A DNA stretch of 64,000 nt from Carya illinoinensis (Eukaryota; Streptophyta; Magnoliopsida; Fagales; Juglandaceae): positions 26,123,129 through 26,187,128 of the forward strand of contig NC_056765.1 of NCBI RefSeq assembly GCF_018687715.1, written 5' to 3'. The translations under genes and the position numbers were made by a program. Below the pieces are notes generated by a model. It was not told where the DNA came from and searched no databases. It saw only the letters and a program-made list of their open reading frames with translations. Of this stretch, positions 24,023-35,782 are shown one piece after another (within the stretch, counting starts at the first letter, position 1; every line of letters starts with the position of its first letter).

Positions 24023-25439
24023 ACCAAAGTTTTTTAAAAAGAAATGCGCGCGTTAGTCATAAAGAGATTTCATAAAAATAAATTCACAAAATAATGTGAG
24101 TAAATATGATACGTTAAATTGTAAAATTATTTTTATCATAAAATAGATGTAATAGATTATATAAACTCATGCTATTTTATGAGTTTATTTTTATATAATA
24201 TCTTTATATCCCCATTTGGTACATATAATTTCTTCAAAAAAAGTTACATTTAAACTTAAAATGGAACTTTATGCCATATTACCAAGTAAAAATGAAGAAA
24301 CTCAGTAAAGTTGTTCTCGATATTGAGGGAGATCGAGATCTGACTTATCTCAGACATAAAATCAACAATACAATGAGGAAGCTCACCAGTCTAGTCGAGA
24401 AAAACGAAGCATTGTGCCCAGCTGCCCTGTAGTTTGTCAAGCCATCAACCAAACAATTATGAGAATAACTTAAAACCGGCTAATCCTATAACGCTTATTT
24501 ATCGGAGGCCAATAGGTGATAGCCACGTCTCCCGTTTCAAGCAATTTCAAAATGCCGCGATGCAGGGAAACGAAACCTACAACTCAACCTTTCTCTTCAC
24601 GTGTTTGGAAAATCAGATCTCTCTCTCTCCTCTGTTCTGTTCTCCTTCTCTCTTCCAAACCCAGTCTTTTCCTTCTCTATTTCGAACCATCTTCTACCTT
24701 GCAAAGCCATCCCCATCCAAGCAAACCCCCCACCCATGGGTAAAAGGACGTAAGGGCTGCACCTTCAAATTTGTTTGCCGCGACGCAGGAGAATTCATCC
24801 AACACGGAAAGGGCTACAGCCGCTACACCTTCTGTCGAGACCCTTTCCCACCCCCTCTCGATCTCTCTCTTCACGCAACAGCCCTCTCTCATCTCTGTCT
24901 CTCTTTTGAACCCATCCAAGCAAAACGAGAAAGCCATCCAAACAAATCTGTCTCACCTCTCTGTCTCTCCAAGAAACCCACCCATGCTCGTATCTCACTC
25001 TGGCCACTGAAACCGAAACCCCTCCATGAAACTGAAAGCTCAAGTTTCCATTAATTTTTTTTTTGGGGGGGGGGGGGGGATTTGAAGTTTGAAGCCTTTG
25101 TCGTGATTTATGGGTGTCTTCTCAGGAACAAAACGGCAAAAATTATGATGAAGTTTTTATTTATATGTGCGATTCTGTTAATGGATTTATAGTGGTGAAA
25201 CGTGAATTTCTTTCTTGGGAGTTTTTTCTTCTTTGTTCTCTGTATGTTTGATTTGAAAATGACTTCTGGAAAATAGTAAAAAAATGAATAAAAATAAGTT
25301 TAGTTATGCAGATAGATGGTTTATTGCAAATTGTGGAGAAAATGTTTACACTTTACTGACTATGTTTATGCATTGGGTAATATCTTTTTATTAAGGAAAT
25401 CTTGTGCTTCACTTTGGGAGTTTCGGTTTCATAGAGTTG

Positions 25440-25442
<3 letters not shown>

Positions 25443-25488
<46 letters not shown>
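25443..25488. repeat. (GA)n microsatellite
   Basis: A perfect GA run of about 23 units inside the inverted-repeat element. Confidence 0.9.
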
Positions 25489-25491
<3 letters not shown>

Positions 25492-25635
25492 CACTTAGAG
25501 AATCGAACGCAAGAACTGCATCAGTGGCCAGAGAGAGATGACGCACAAAGACAGAGAGCGACCTCAAAACGCAGAGAATCAAACGCTTAGATGAATTTTG
25601 AATGAGAGACAGAGCAACATTAGGGGGTTCTCCGC

Positions 25636-25638
<3 letters not shown>

Positions 25639-25689
<51 letters not shown>
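25639..25689. repeat. (GA)n microsatellite
   Basis: A second GA run of about 25 units, 150 bp from the first, adjacent to the right inverted arm. The apparent Ser-Leu reading frames across it are artefacts of the repeat. Confidence 0.9.
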
Positions 25690-25691
<2 letters not shown>

Positions 25692-25815
25692 CGACAAACT
25701 GGGGGTGTGCTCCATTGCCAATAACAGGATGTTTCCCTGCATTGCGGCACAACAGGTTAAAAATATAACGCTTACGTGGCACACACCAATTGGTTTCCGT
25801 TATTCTCTGCTTGTA

Positions 25816-27360
25816 GGAGTATCCGGTCTGAAGCGTTTCTCAACAATTATTACCTTCTCTAAAGGTGTGGCGGGACTCAAAAGGAAAGTGTGAGAAAAAT
25901 GAAGTATGTCATCATGCCAAAGTTAGAAAAAGTGCTAAGGAGGTTATAACCACAACAAAGTTTCCAAACTTTAATTTTGTCCATGATAAATAGTCAAAGA
26001 AATCATGTAAAAAGAAAGAAAATATAGGAAGTAGAAATTAGAAATAACAACTAAGATCTTGATAACCTGATCATATGATCTAGTTCTCCAAATAGAAAAT
26101 TTGGATTCAAAATCCACCACCCTTTATATATATATATATAAAGAAATTAGGACTAACGGAGTTGCACATGATCGAGGCCCATGTCCTCTTGGCTAATAGA
26201 TTGCAATATAGTCCAAGAGTCGATGACCAACTGTGAAGATAGTCTTGTTGCCAATCCTTAAAATTAAAGATTTGTCTACAGTTGCCATAGATGGAGTTGT
26301 ACTAGTTTTAGATGAATTCTTGTGGTTGAAGAAGGTCTTCTTGTCTTGTTGCACATATTTGGATAGGAGAATACACCAATTCTGAGTCTTAGGTAAAGCA
26401 GTACGTTCCTCTCTTACTCAGATTGTCACTTTTTTTAGATTAAGAGTAGTGAGTTTAAAGCACTAATAGTGGACTCAACAAAACTATGTTATTCATAAAA
26501 TTTAACTAGGTTGTATAAAAATTCATCGTAGTGAACTCAATAAAACTATAATGATTTTAATTTTGATCATTTTCACTGGTCAAATCTGGCCAGCCCAAGT
26601 TACTGATTAAATATTATTTTGATAGAAAAAATTCTTGTAAGGTGTGCACACGTACTGAACTAAGGTCTAGCATTCATATGAATAAATATTCAAATTACAA
26701 TTATAATTAAAATAAATGAAAATGTCAAAATCAATATTTTAATAAAATAGTGATAAATTTGAAGAGTTTGTTATTTGGTGTTATTAAAAAGTGGCTAGCT
26801 AAATTTGTAAAAGTGAATTTTTTAATCAAATTTAGCCAAACTTTGTTGAATCCACTCTTAATGCTCTTATAGAGATTGTATGGCTTAGAGAAAAATTCCA
26901 CTCATATTAGCACCTTTTTTCGTCCCTAAAGCTATGTTTATGTGATAAAATAGGTGCCACATTTTTTTAGGTCCGCATACAACTCTCTTACATTTCTACA
27001 ACTATTTTATAATTCTATATGAAATACAGACATGGTTGTTTTGTAAAACTAAGATTACTTAATGAACTCACATAATTACATTGATTGATTGGAAAATGAT
27101 TTGTAAAAGAATTATAAATTTATCATTACTCTTATTGAAACTTCTTAATGAAATCCCTTTTATTATCACTTTCTGGAAATTGTGACATCAAATTATTGGC
27201 AAATAAATAAAACATGATGAATAGTTTTTAATTCGTTAATACATACCACATCATATAATAGTGAGAGAATAGTGGTAAATAGGATAATAAGTACTAGCAT
27301 TACTCATTTATAACTTTTGGATATGTTTTTGGGTGATAAAATATGTGCTATATATAAGGA
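25816..27360. other. Intergenic, no recognisable feature
   Basis: AT-rich DNA with no open reading frame resembling a protein. The stretch 26150-26420 is slightly less AT-rich and may be decayed transposon sequence, but I cannot assign it. Confidence 0.5.
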
Positions 27361-27363
27361 ATA

Positions 27364-27506
27364 CACTATAAGAAAAATGACTTTTTACGTCACTTAAATT
27401 AGATACGAAAAACATATATAAAATGGTTGCGAAAAAAAAATTGTCAACTATTTCATATTTTTTGTATCCAATTTAAGTGACGTAAAAAGCTATTTTTCTT
27501 ATAGTG
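27364..27506. mobile_element. CACTA-like hairpin MITE with 3-bp target duplication
   Basis: A 143-bp element with terminal inverted repeats of about 43 bp. The left begins CACTATAAGAAAAATGACTT; the right, read on the minus strand, begins CACTATAAGAAAAATAGCTT. Both arms continue with TTTACGTCACTTAAATT. It is flanked by the direct triplet ATA (27361-27363 and 27507-27509). A CACTA start plus a 3-bp duplication are the hallmarks of the CACTA (En/Spm) superfamily; the length makes it a non-autonomous hairpin. Confidence 0.85.
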
Positions 27507-30132
27507 ATATTTTCGTAATAGACTTGGATTCTTCATCTTTAGATTGTCCTTTTAAATTCAATTTGGGTTGTTTGTATCATTATTAATGTAATTTATACAT
27601 GATGAGGAGGGACATTACAAATTTTAAAAGTTCTGAAGATATTAAAAGTTTATTGATAGTTAGAGAAAATAATGTACTTAATAAAAATGAATAAATACAC
27701 AATAAAAAGAAAATACTTCGATAATAAGTTCACATTGAACATAACAAAAGCTATTCTAGATAGGAGTTTAGAGATGCAATTATTGAGAATGCTCATGTTG
27801 TATACATGATGACAGCACATGGAACTTTAGCAAATCCATCTTGGATACGAGTGAGACATCCAAAACGTACAAGTAACTTTTGCTTTAAACGTAAATTCTC
27901 CAATAACTTAACTTGTTGACAACAAAGAGGAATAAGGATTAGAAAAAGTAAAACCAAGAGCAAAACATTAATACGTCAATCTCTTTGAGGAAAAGAAACA
28001 TGACCACGAGCAATTGAGCAATAGTTTTTAGGATATTTTTACAGAATGAACAAGAAGAACAATATTTAGGATTATAAAAAGAAAATGAGCAAGTATATTG
28101 GTCAATTTTTTCGGCGCCTAAATCAATACAACCGATTTTAGAATTATTATAAGAGTAATGTTAAATATAATTTTAGGGTGTGCAATTCTCTTACACTCTA
28201 TTTGAAAAAAATGGAGTATACTATTAAAATAATAATTTTTTCATATGGGTATCAAATTTATCTATTTTTTTTAAAGGAGTGCGCTAAGTTTGTATATCCT
28301 AGAACTAAAAATATCATTTATCTTATTATAAATAGAAAATTCAACTTTTTTTTAATTTTTTTTTTAAATTTTTATCATAGTCTTGTTGGCAAGAAGAAAA
28401 TAAGATGAAACGTGTACATACAAGAAGAAGAAGAACAAGACGACAAATGATAGACTTTATATATGCTTCTTGAGTTTTGGTTCCTTGAATTCCTTCACCT
28501 ATAAAAACACAAATAATTCACTCGTTTTGCTAGAGATTATTAATTAAGTTGGTTAGTTGGGGGGTTAGGTTTTTATTGGTTGTATAACTTGGTGTCCAAA
28601 ACCATGGTTGAATATATATATATATACATATACACATTATCTATGATTGACCTAGCTAGTACTTACGTAATTAAAGTAAAACAACCCTAACTTTGGTTTT
28701 AACTTCCGACAAAAGCAAGGTTGGTGGTACGGTGTACGTTGGCATGTTGACACGAAATTTTACAAATTCATGTTTCAAATGGATCTTTATAAAAGAACTC
28801 CGTGATGGGATTGCCAAAATCATGATCAGAAACGTCCCCGAACCACCATGATGTGGGACTTTTCCCTAGGGTCGATCGATACCTTTGGGGGATCGGAAGG
28901 CCCTTAACTCACACTGACAATAGTGTCGCGCGACCCCTCGAGCACTACGAGAGGAAGCCACACTTGATCCTCAAATACACCATGTAATGTTTGCATGTCC
29001 CTCCCAAACGAACTCATGGAACTCCATTTTGCATAAGGATATCATGCTAAATGGGTGAGCGTCATCTTGACTGTGCTTCCATCTGCTAGCTTGAGACATA
29101 TTGTCCTAAATTTGGGGGGGAAAAAAAAAACACAAATAGAAAAAGAGATAAGATGATTATAGATTTAATATATTTAGATAGCGATTACATAAATAAAATA
29201 CCGTTCCACTATACTATGCAAGTCTCCATCAAAGCAAGTCCAAGTAGGGTTATTGAGTTTAGGGGTGTGGGGCAGGTCACATGGACTTGCCCCACTTGCT
29301 AGTTTTCCCCCCCCCCCACATGCGGAGCTGGCGGATAGTTGTAAGTTTTTTTAATCCAAGCTTGCCCGTGTGGGATTCATATATATATATATACTTAAAA
29401 ACTCTTCAATATCTTCTCTCTCCCCTCATTTTTCTTTTTGGCCACATGCGCCCCTTTTTCTCTTCTTCACCTCTTCCAGTGTTTTATTTAAATTCTATGT
29501 CCCACACACCCATATTTAATGGGTTTAGATTAGCTCAATCTTATCACATAATTTATTAAGTTACAATGAGACTAGAATACATTTATATCCAATCATAACG
29601 AGACATAAAGTTTTTAGATTTTATAATGGCCAGAAATCTATAAATAGCACAAATGACTTTCACCCACAATATTATTGTGTGTCTAACCATTAGGAGACAC
29701 TTGAAGGCTAAGTTGTTAGGATGATCATTCCCTCATAGTCAGATTAATTTCTTCATCAATCAGATGGAGAAAAGTACGTATTTATTTATTATTGTGGATT
29801 AAAGAAAATTAAAGATCTGCTTATTAATGTTCATGTTAAAATATTTTACACCTCCTCATTCTCCTTTTGATCTCTATCGTGCATACTCACGATGTGATCA
29901 TGTGTAGTGGTATGGACTCGCAAATTGGACTGGTTTGCATGTGCCTATCCATATTTACTTTTTCCAAGTTTGTGTATATCTTTTAGATTTATGAATTTGG
30001 GATTTGGTTTTGATATGTGTATCTGGTGTTTAGATAATTGCACAGGTCGAGTGGTGGGCTAGAAAATCCACCCCTCCGCCCATTTAGAGCTAGGGTAGGC
30101 GGTTACGAGGGTATTAGGGTATTACGAGGGTA

Positions 30133-30133
<1 letters not shown>

Positions 30134-30202
<69 letters not shown>
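30134..30202. repeat. (ATT)n microsatellite
   Basis: About 23 perfect ATT units. It is preceded by a short direct repeat of TTACGAGGGTATT, suggesting slippage in neighbouring sequence too. Confidence 0.9.
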
Positions 30203-32137
30203 TATAAATCCTAACCTGGAAACTCTTCGAGTGGTGTTTTAGCAGCTAGTTGGAATGCTTCCTCGCTTTTGGAGGAGAGGGCATGATAGGCAACAAAGAG
30301 TATCGCAATAGTGGCCATTATGTTGATCTATGCCGTGTTGATACCCGGGGGACAGAATCTTTCAATGCATTCCCTTGCTTCTTTATCGTGAGTTAGATCC
30401 TTTAGGTTTATATCCCTTATCAATGACTAGGTACGCTGATGCGATCTATTCCTCCAATTTTGATGAACGGGCCGGAGAGTTACAGTTGTTGGTAGTTTGA
30501 AGGTATGAATGCCAAAATTGGTAGTTGTTGTGGATGAGTTTTGAATTTCGGATGGAGACCGGGTAGATTTTATAGTCATCAATGCAGTCAATGTAACATG
30601 GTACTATATCTTATATACAATTAGTGCCTTTTTACTTCATTATATATCTTATATATATATATGTAGTATATGATGTAGGATATATATATTATAAGTGTGT
30701 GTGTGCATATATAGTAAGTACAAGTGTGTCCAATTATATCTATTTAATTAGTTATGTATCAATGTCAATTCGAATGTGCTAACTTGGTTACTTGACGCGT
30801 TTGTTAGATAATGTTTTTGGTAAATCAATCTCAAATTAAAGGGCACCAACTACAAATTTAGAGTGCATAATTGAGCAAAGTTATAAAGAGGTGTCACATT
30901 GACACTTCATCAATAATGGGTTTGCTGATGTGGCAAAATTCAATGACATATTTTCTAAACATATTTTTAACCTCTATTCTCCTACATTTTCAAACCATTT
31001 AAGTGGTTGAATTTCGTACTTTACACACTGTTTGTCCATCGATCGTGTTTAGTTTTCCCAAATAATCAACTTTCTTTTCTTTACCAATACAATGGTTTGT
31101 CCATCAAAGTACTTTCATCTTTTCATTTACTAAGAGATAGATTTTGAGATCTGTTCAAGTACTGCTAGCTAGCTGGACAAGCCTAATTATGTTATATAAG
31201 GTTTGATCTACAACTTGGGTTTTCTTGATTTGAAATATGTCACTCCTTTCTCTGTAGGCCAGCCAAGGCTATTCAGTCTTGTTTTGAGTACTCCTTCCAT
31301 TAATCTAGGGCCGAGATTAAAGGACAACACGTTCAAATTAACTTGCCCGCCAGTAATGCCTTATTCAAATTCATAAAGTTTCACAAATCTTACCAAATAA
31401 TAATAACAACAACAGCAATATTAAAATACACGAACTAACTTAGCTTCAAGATCAAATATCAAATGCTTCTGTCATTATTGTAGTCATTCTTATTGCTGAG
31501 GAATAAATCTCACGTTGCCTATTGACAAGATATTGAACATGTTTATAACTAATAATCAATCATTTCTTGCTGAATTGTTTTTATAAGATGAGTTAAGTCC
31601 ATGAATTCCTTCGCTTACCTCTTCGCTAGTAGAGAAGTATGTATAGGTAATCATACGGCTGATATATATATACACTGTTAATATAATTGTTGATTCATTT
31701 TTCCGTCAATGCCATATACCAACGGTACGGTTGAACGGCTCATCATGGTGGTGCTCGGATGGTTTTGCAATGTTTTAATGCTCAGCTGCCATGATTTGTA
31801 TAGTAAATGAAGTACAACAAAGAAGAGACACTGGGATTTATATGATTAGGTACCACGTACGCCTACATCACCGAGATTTATGTCTTTTGATATCGAAATT
31901 CATTATGTTTATTACTTTTACAAGCTGCTCTTATAGCCCACTTTAGTACTCTGATCATCGGTTAAATATTGAAAATGTAGGAGAATAGAGGTTAAAAATG
32001 GTCTTCTGATTAATTGCTTCCAGCCATGCCCGGCCCCTACTTTTATCTTCCCTTTTTCTTGCTGCTTATCTTCCTCTTCTTTATGTCATTTCTCTGCTGG
32101 CCAGCTTTCTATTACCTCTAGCTTTAGCCTTTATATA

Positions 32138-32180
32138 TGTCATGTCTCTTGGCATGCAGGTCATGTCTCTTGGCATGCAG
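32138..32180. repeat. 21-bp direct duplication
   Basis: The word GTCATGTCTCTTGGCATGCA plus G occurs twice back to back, followed by a truncated third start GTCATGCC. It is non-coding. Confidence 0.8.
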
Positions 32181-32925
32181 GTCATGCCTTATTATTTCTT
32201 CTTCCTCTGCGCTAGCTAGTGGGATTCTATCATGCATGTTAAACATGGATGAATGGGTTTGATACTTTGCTACATGATTTTATCCCCAACAATAGTCAGT
32301 ATATATATATTAATATAATATGATCAAGGCTTCAACTTCAAGTACTAGCAACTGCACGCATTATAGTACGATTTTCATCGTAGACAAGTTCCGTGCATGT
32401 CTTTATAAAAAAGTAAACCTTACTTTGAAAAAATGTAAAAATTAAAAACTATTCTTTTTTAATAGAATTCATGTTTTTACAAAAGATCTACGCGAGGCTT
32501 TTCTAGCTATTTAGAACTTGTAACTATCATTATAAATATATATATATATATATATATATTATAGAGAAAGTCAAAGATTTCAAAACCTAATTTACGCAAC
32601 ATTAATCCCATGCACCAGGACATCCCCCAAGATCTATCTACTTCGTACGTAGGTATGGATGAAGCTAGTATAAAGCTGAGTACTGCACCTACCCAATTAA
32701 GAAGGTAGCTAGTCATGATCGATCCTAATTTACCTCTTTTCATTCAAAATGCGTAAAAGATCGATAGAGAGATTTTCCATAACGATATTATACTGCTAAA
32801 TTAATTCGTCTTTCGAATATTATAAGGTTGAATTAATAGTTAATAATCATGTATTAAAGTAGACGTTCATGATACCGCGGGTGCATCAAGATGTGTGAAT
32901 GCTAGGAATCGTAAAATCATCAGAA

Positions 32926-32960
<35 letters not shown>

Positions 32961-34332
32961 AGGCGGTGACCCATCATTTTCATCATTCATCCACCCAACT
33001 ATAATGCATTAAATGATAATTAAAAAAAGTTACCAAAAAATAATTGAGGTAAAAAATTGATGGATTATTGTTCATATATATATGTATCATGTATCATGTG
33101 TGAAAACTTTAGAGACATTAATGGCTTCAACATATATGGAAGGTATGTGATGATCATGCCCAAAAAAAGAAAAGAAAAAAGAAAGAAAATAAGAACACAT
33201 GAACGGGAAAGCTGTCGTACGTAAGATGCCAGGTGAAATATTTAAGAAGATCGAGTGACTACGTTTGAAATTCAGAAGCTAGCAAATATTTGTTAAAAAG
33301 GTTGTCTATATATATATATATATTTGCTTTTAATGTAGCTTGTAGAGGTGGGTGTCTGTACCGTGTCATTTAAGAGATAGCTGCCGGTTGCCTTTTGCTT
33401 GTAAACTCCGATTAACTTCTGAAATTGTATTGATTTCTTAAAGCTCGCTAGCAACATGAATGGACAATCTTTGAACACCCATTAATTCCTATATATATAT
33501 ATATACTAGCTATGGTACTGATCATCTTTCTAATATTATTTTTATAATTTTAAACTTTTGGGTTTTAAAATATATTTTTTAGTAATACCAATTGCAATAT
33601 TAAAACCCATTCATATAATAAGGTTTGACTGCATATATAAACACCCTTGATAAACATTAATACTCATTTATAATTGAAAATAGATTTTATAGCAATTTAA
33701 AAATTTAAAAGAATAATTTTTTAAACTAAAAAATATGAAAATTTGATAACTCTATATTTAAAAACATACCTTTACTTTAAAAATAAAAATTATGACAAAG
33801 TTTTTTCACGTGTATTTTTAAAAATCTTAGGATTAATTTTGGTTTAATTTTTAAAATGGAGTATACTATTACTACTATAATTTTTTGGTAATTTAAGTAA
33901 GTCATGATTGCGAAAATTGATAGTTTAGGGAGTGATTACTAATTGAGTTATTTATTCTCAAATCAGTGGATAGTGTATATCATTCACATCACTTAAATGA
34001 TAAGATTCAAGTTTTAAAATTTAACTTTTAAATTAAATTGTGTCATATAAGTACTTTATTAAATGTACTCTACACACCGACACGAAAATAGAACTTTTCT
34101 TACCAGCTAGTAGTACTTTGAAATATCCCAAGGCATGAAAGAAGGGAAGCTGGTGGAGGCTGTTATAAAGAGAAAATTAGGAAAGACAATATGAAAGGAA
34201 GGTATATGGAGGCTGTAAATAGAAAAGGATCCTTTCAAAAATCTGAATAAAGGTGATACAAAAGGCTAGGATAATTAATCATGGAAAATACATTAAAATG
34301 AGAGCGACCGGACGGCCAGGGAGTACTCTTGC

Positions 34333-34334
<2 letters not shown>

Positions 34335-34364
<30 letters not shown>
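34335..34364. repeat. (GA)n microsatellite
   Basis: About 15 GA/AG units roughly 1.4 kb upstream of the FAR start codon. Confidence 0.85.
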
Positions 34365-34367
<3 letters not shown>

Positions 34368-35679
34368 CATAATAATATGGGTTGGTATAACTGCACAGCG
34401 GAGTTGATTTAGGATATGTCATGTATACTTGATACGTATATCTAGGTAGGTTTGGCAACCTTCCTAATTTCAAGTCGGTCGTCTCAGTTCCCGGTTAAGT
34501 TTTTTCCCATCCTGCTTTTCTTCTCCTCAACTAAATTTTACAGGCCAATGAAAGCCCCTTAATCCAAGAACATGGACAAACTGCATGGAATAAGATAAAA
34601 TTATCACGAGGAATGACAAGACATCCATGCACCCTTATATATATATATACACACACATACAAAAACTGCAAATACAATTATTTTATATTTTTTATATGTA
34701 TTCTATTTATGTGTTTAGTTTTATTATTATTTTTAATATAAAATAATTAATTTGACTAATCATATTAATAAAATATATAAAAATAATCGTATAACTCATA
34801 TATAAAAAAATGAGATTCACAAAATATATATATACGTAGATGCCAGATTTCTCCTACTTTAAAAAAAAAAAAAAAAAAAAAAAAAGTACGCGAGAGTCCG
34901 TGAATTATCCGTTGTAAGACTGTAAAAATAATTTTCATATATAGATATATATAGTACTCCCATGCATATTATGTAAAAGAAATAAAAATACATCTTGAAT
35001 ATGACACACAAAGTATAATGTGTGTGTATATATATATATGTAAGTGTAAGATATACATGCATGCATGCATACATACATACATAAATGTTGAATTAAATAA
35101 TCTTATGTGTATAGATATCTTGGTCGACCTTGTATTTTATTTGTCATGTACTCGAAAATGTAGGAGAAGGAATTGGCAGCTTTTGGACCACTGGTATTTA
35201 TATTTGGTCTGGGTAGGTGAACACCCAAAGGTTATACAATCAATCAGGGCTAAGCTGCCTAGTGGGGGCCGGCCGGAATGTGTACAAGTTAATAGGTATA
35301 TGTGGTTGAAGAACCGGTAAAGTTGGGTTATTTCCTTTACATTTTTTTTTAATTTTTTTTATAGAGATAATTCTTATACTCCAAATGATTTGTCTATATT
35401 TAATTTTGGTTTTTACAATATATTATATATCAGTTTATTTATCTATTTTCTTTATATCATTTAATTAAAATTTTATCGATTTCAATTATTCTTTCTAACT
35501 ACTTGATGATCCATTGGAGCTCATTTATAGAAAAATAATTGATGACTTCAGATATACATGTAAAATATATGATCTATTGGAGTGCTTTAAGTATCCCTCA
35601 TTCTCCCATCCATCAGCAATTAACAATCACTGGTGCTTGCGTGCACTCCACCACATAACTACCCCATCCTGGCCTTCAG

Positions 35680-35782
35680 TATATATGAAATGGCTTGATC
35701 TCTTCTTCCCCTGATCACCATTGTCGTCTCTCCCACTTGATCTCTCTCTCTCTTTCTCTCTCTCTGTGATATTTTCTCCTCC
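35680..35782 (+). promoter_or_regulatory. FAR core promoter and CT-rich leader
   Basis: A TATA-like TATATAT lies at 35680-35686, about 97 bp before the start codon. This would put transcription start near 35712. The remaining leader is strongly pyrimidine-rich (CTCTCTCTCTCTTTCTCTC), a common plant 5' UTR or Y-patch feature. No upstream ATG lies between the predicted start site and the ATG in CTCCATGGAG. Confidence 0.5.

Larger units (their letters stand above)
20500..24489. other. Intergenic, AT-rich, MITE-bearing
   Basis: This stretch starts with the HIRA 3' UTR; a clear AATAAA signal is not obvious in the first few hundred bases. It then holds MITEs at 21030-21246, 22757-22950 and 23808-24022, a GTATGTATAT microsatellite near 23460-23510 and otherwise low-complexity AT-rich DNA. 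Short reading frames here show no recognisable protein. Confidence 0.6.
24490..25815. mobile_element. Inverted-repeat element (MULE-like or foldback candidate)
   Basis: Two inverted arms bracket about 1.3 kb. The left arm (about 24500-24575) contains CGGAGGCCAATAGGTG, GCCACGT and ATGCCGCGATGCAGGGAAAC. The right arm (about 25728-25805), read on the minus strand, contains CGGAAACCAATTGGTG, GCCACGT and GTGCCGCAATGCAGGGAAAC. A third, direct copy of the word is near 24775 (GCCGCGACGCAGGAGAATTC). Inside are CT-rich DNA, a poly-G run near 25065 and two long GA runs. Open frames inside are low-complexity Ser/Leu/Pro-rich and I do not call them genes. Arms of this length suit a MULE, but no 9-bp target duplication was found. 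Confidence 0.5.
27510..35679. other. 8-kb intergenic DNA between MITE and FAR
   Basis: No gene was recognised. Contents include a moderately GC-rich stretch at 28700-29100 of unknown origin, a C/G-word-rich stretch near 29255-29345 (GGGGTGTGGGGCAGGTC then CTTGCCCCACTTGC), an (ATT)n microsatellite, a 21-bp direct duplication at about 32138-32180, several TA runs (32535, 32930, 33310, 33490), a GA run (34335-34364) and a poly-A run at 34861-34885. The final few hundred bases form the FAR upstream region. Confidence 0.55.

Noticed and set aside
24434..25054. 206-codon open frame rich in Ser, Pro and Leu
   Set aside because: It overlaps open frames on the other strand, lies in an inverted-repeat element, has low-complexity CT-rich coding and no recognisable domain.
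25409..25782. Minus-strand Ser-Leu repeat proteins
   Set aside because: These are translations of GA microsatellites, not genes.
30200..30600. Possible gene fragment in moderately GC-rich DNA
   Set aside because: Stops in all frames and no recognisable peptide; left as unassigned intergenic DNA.
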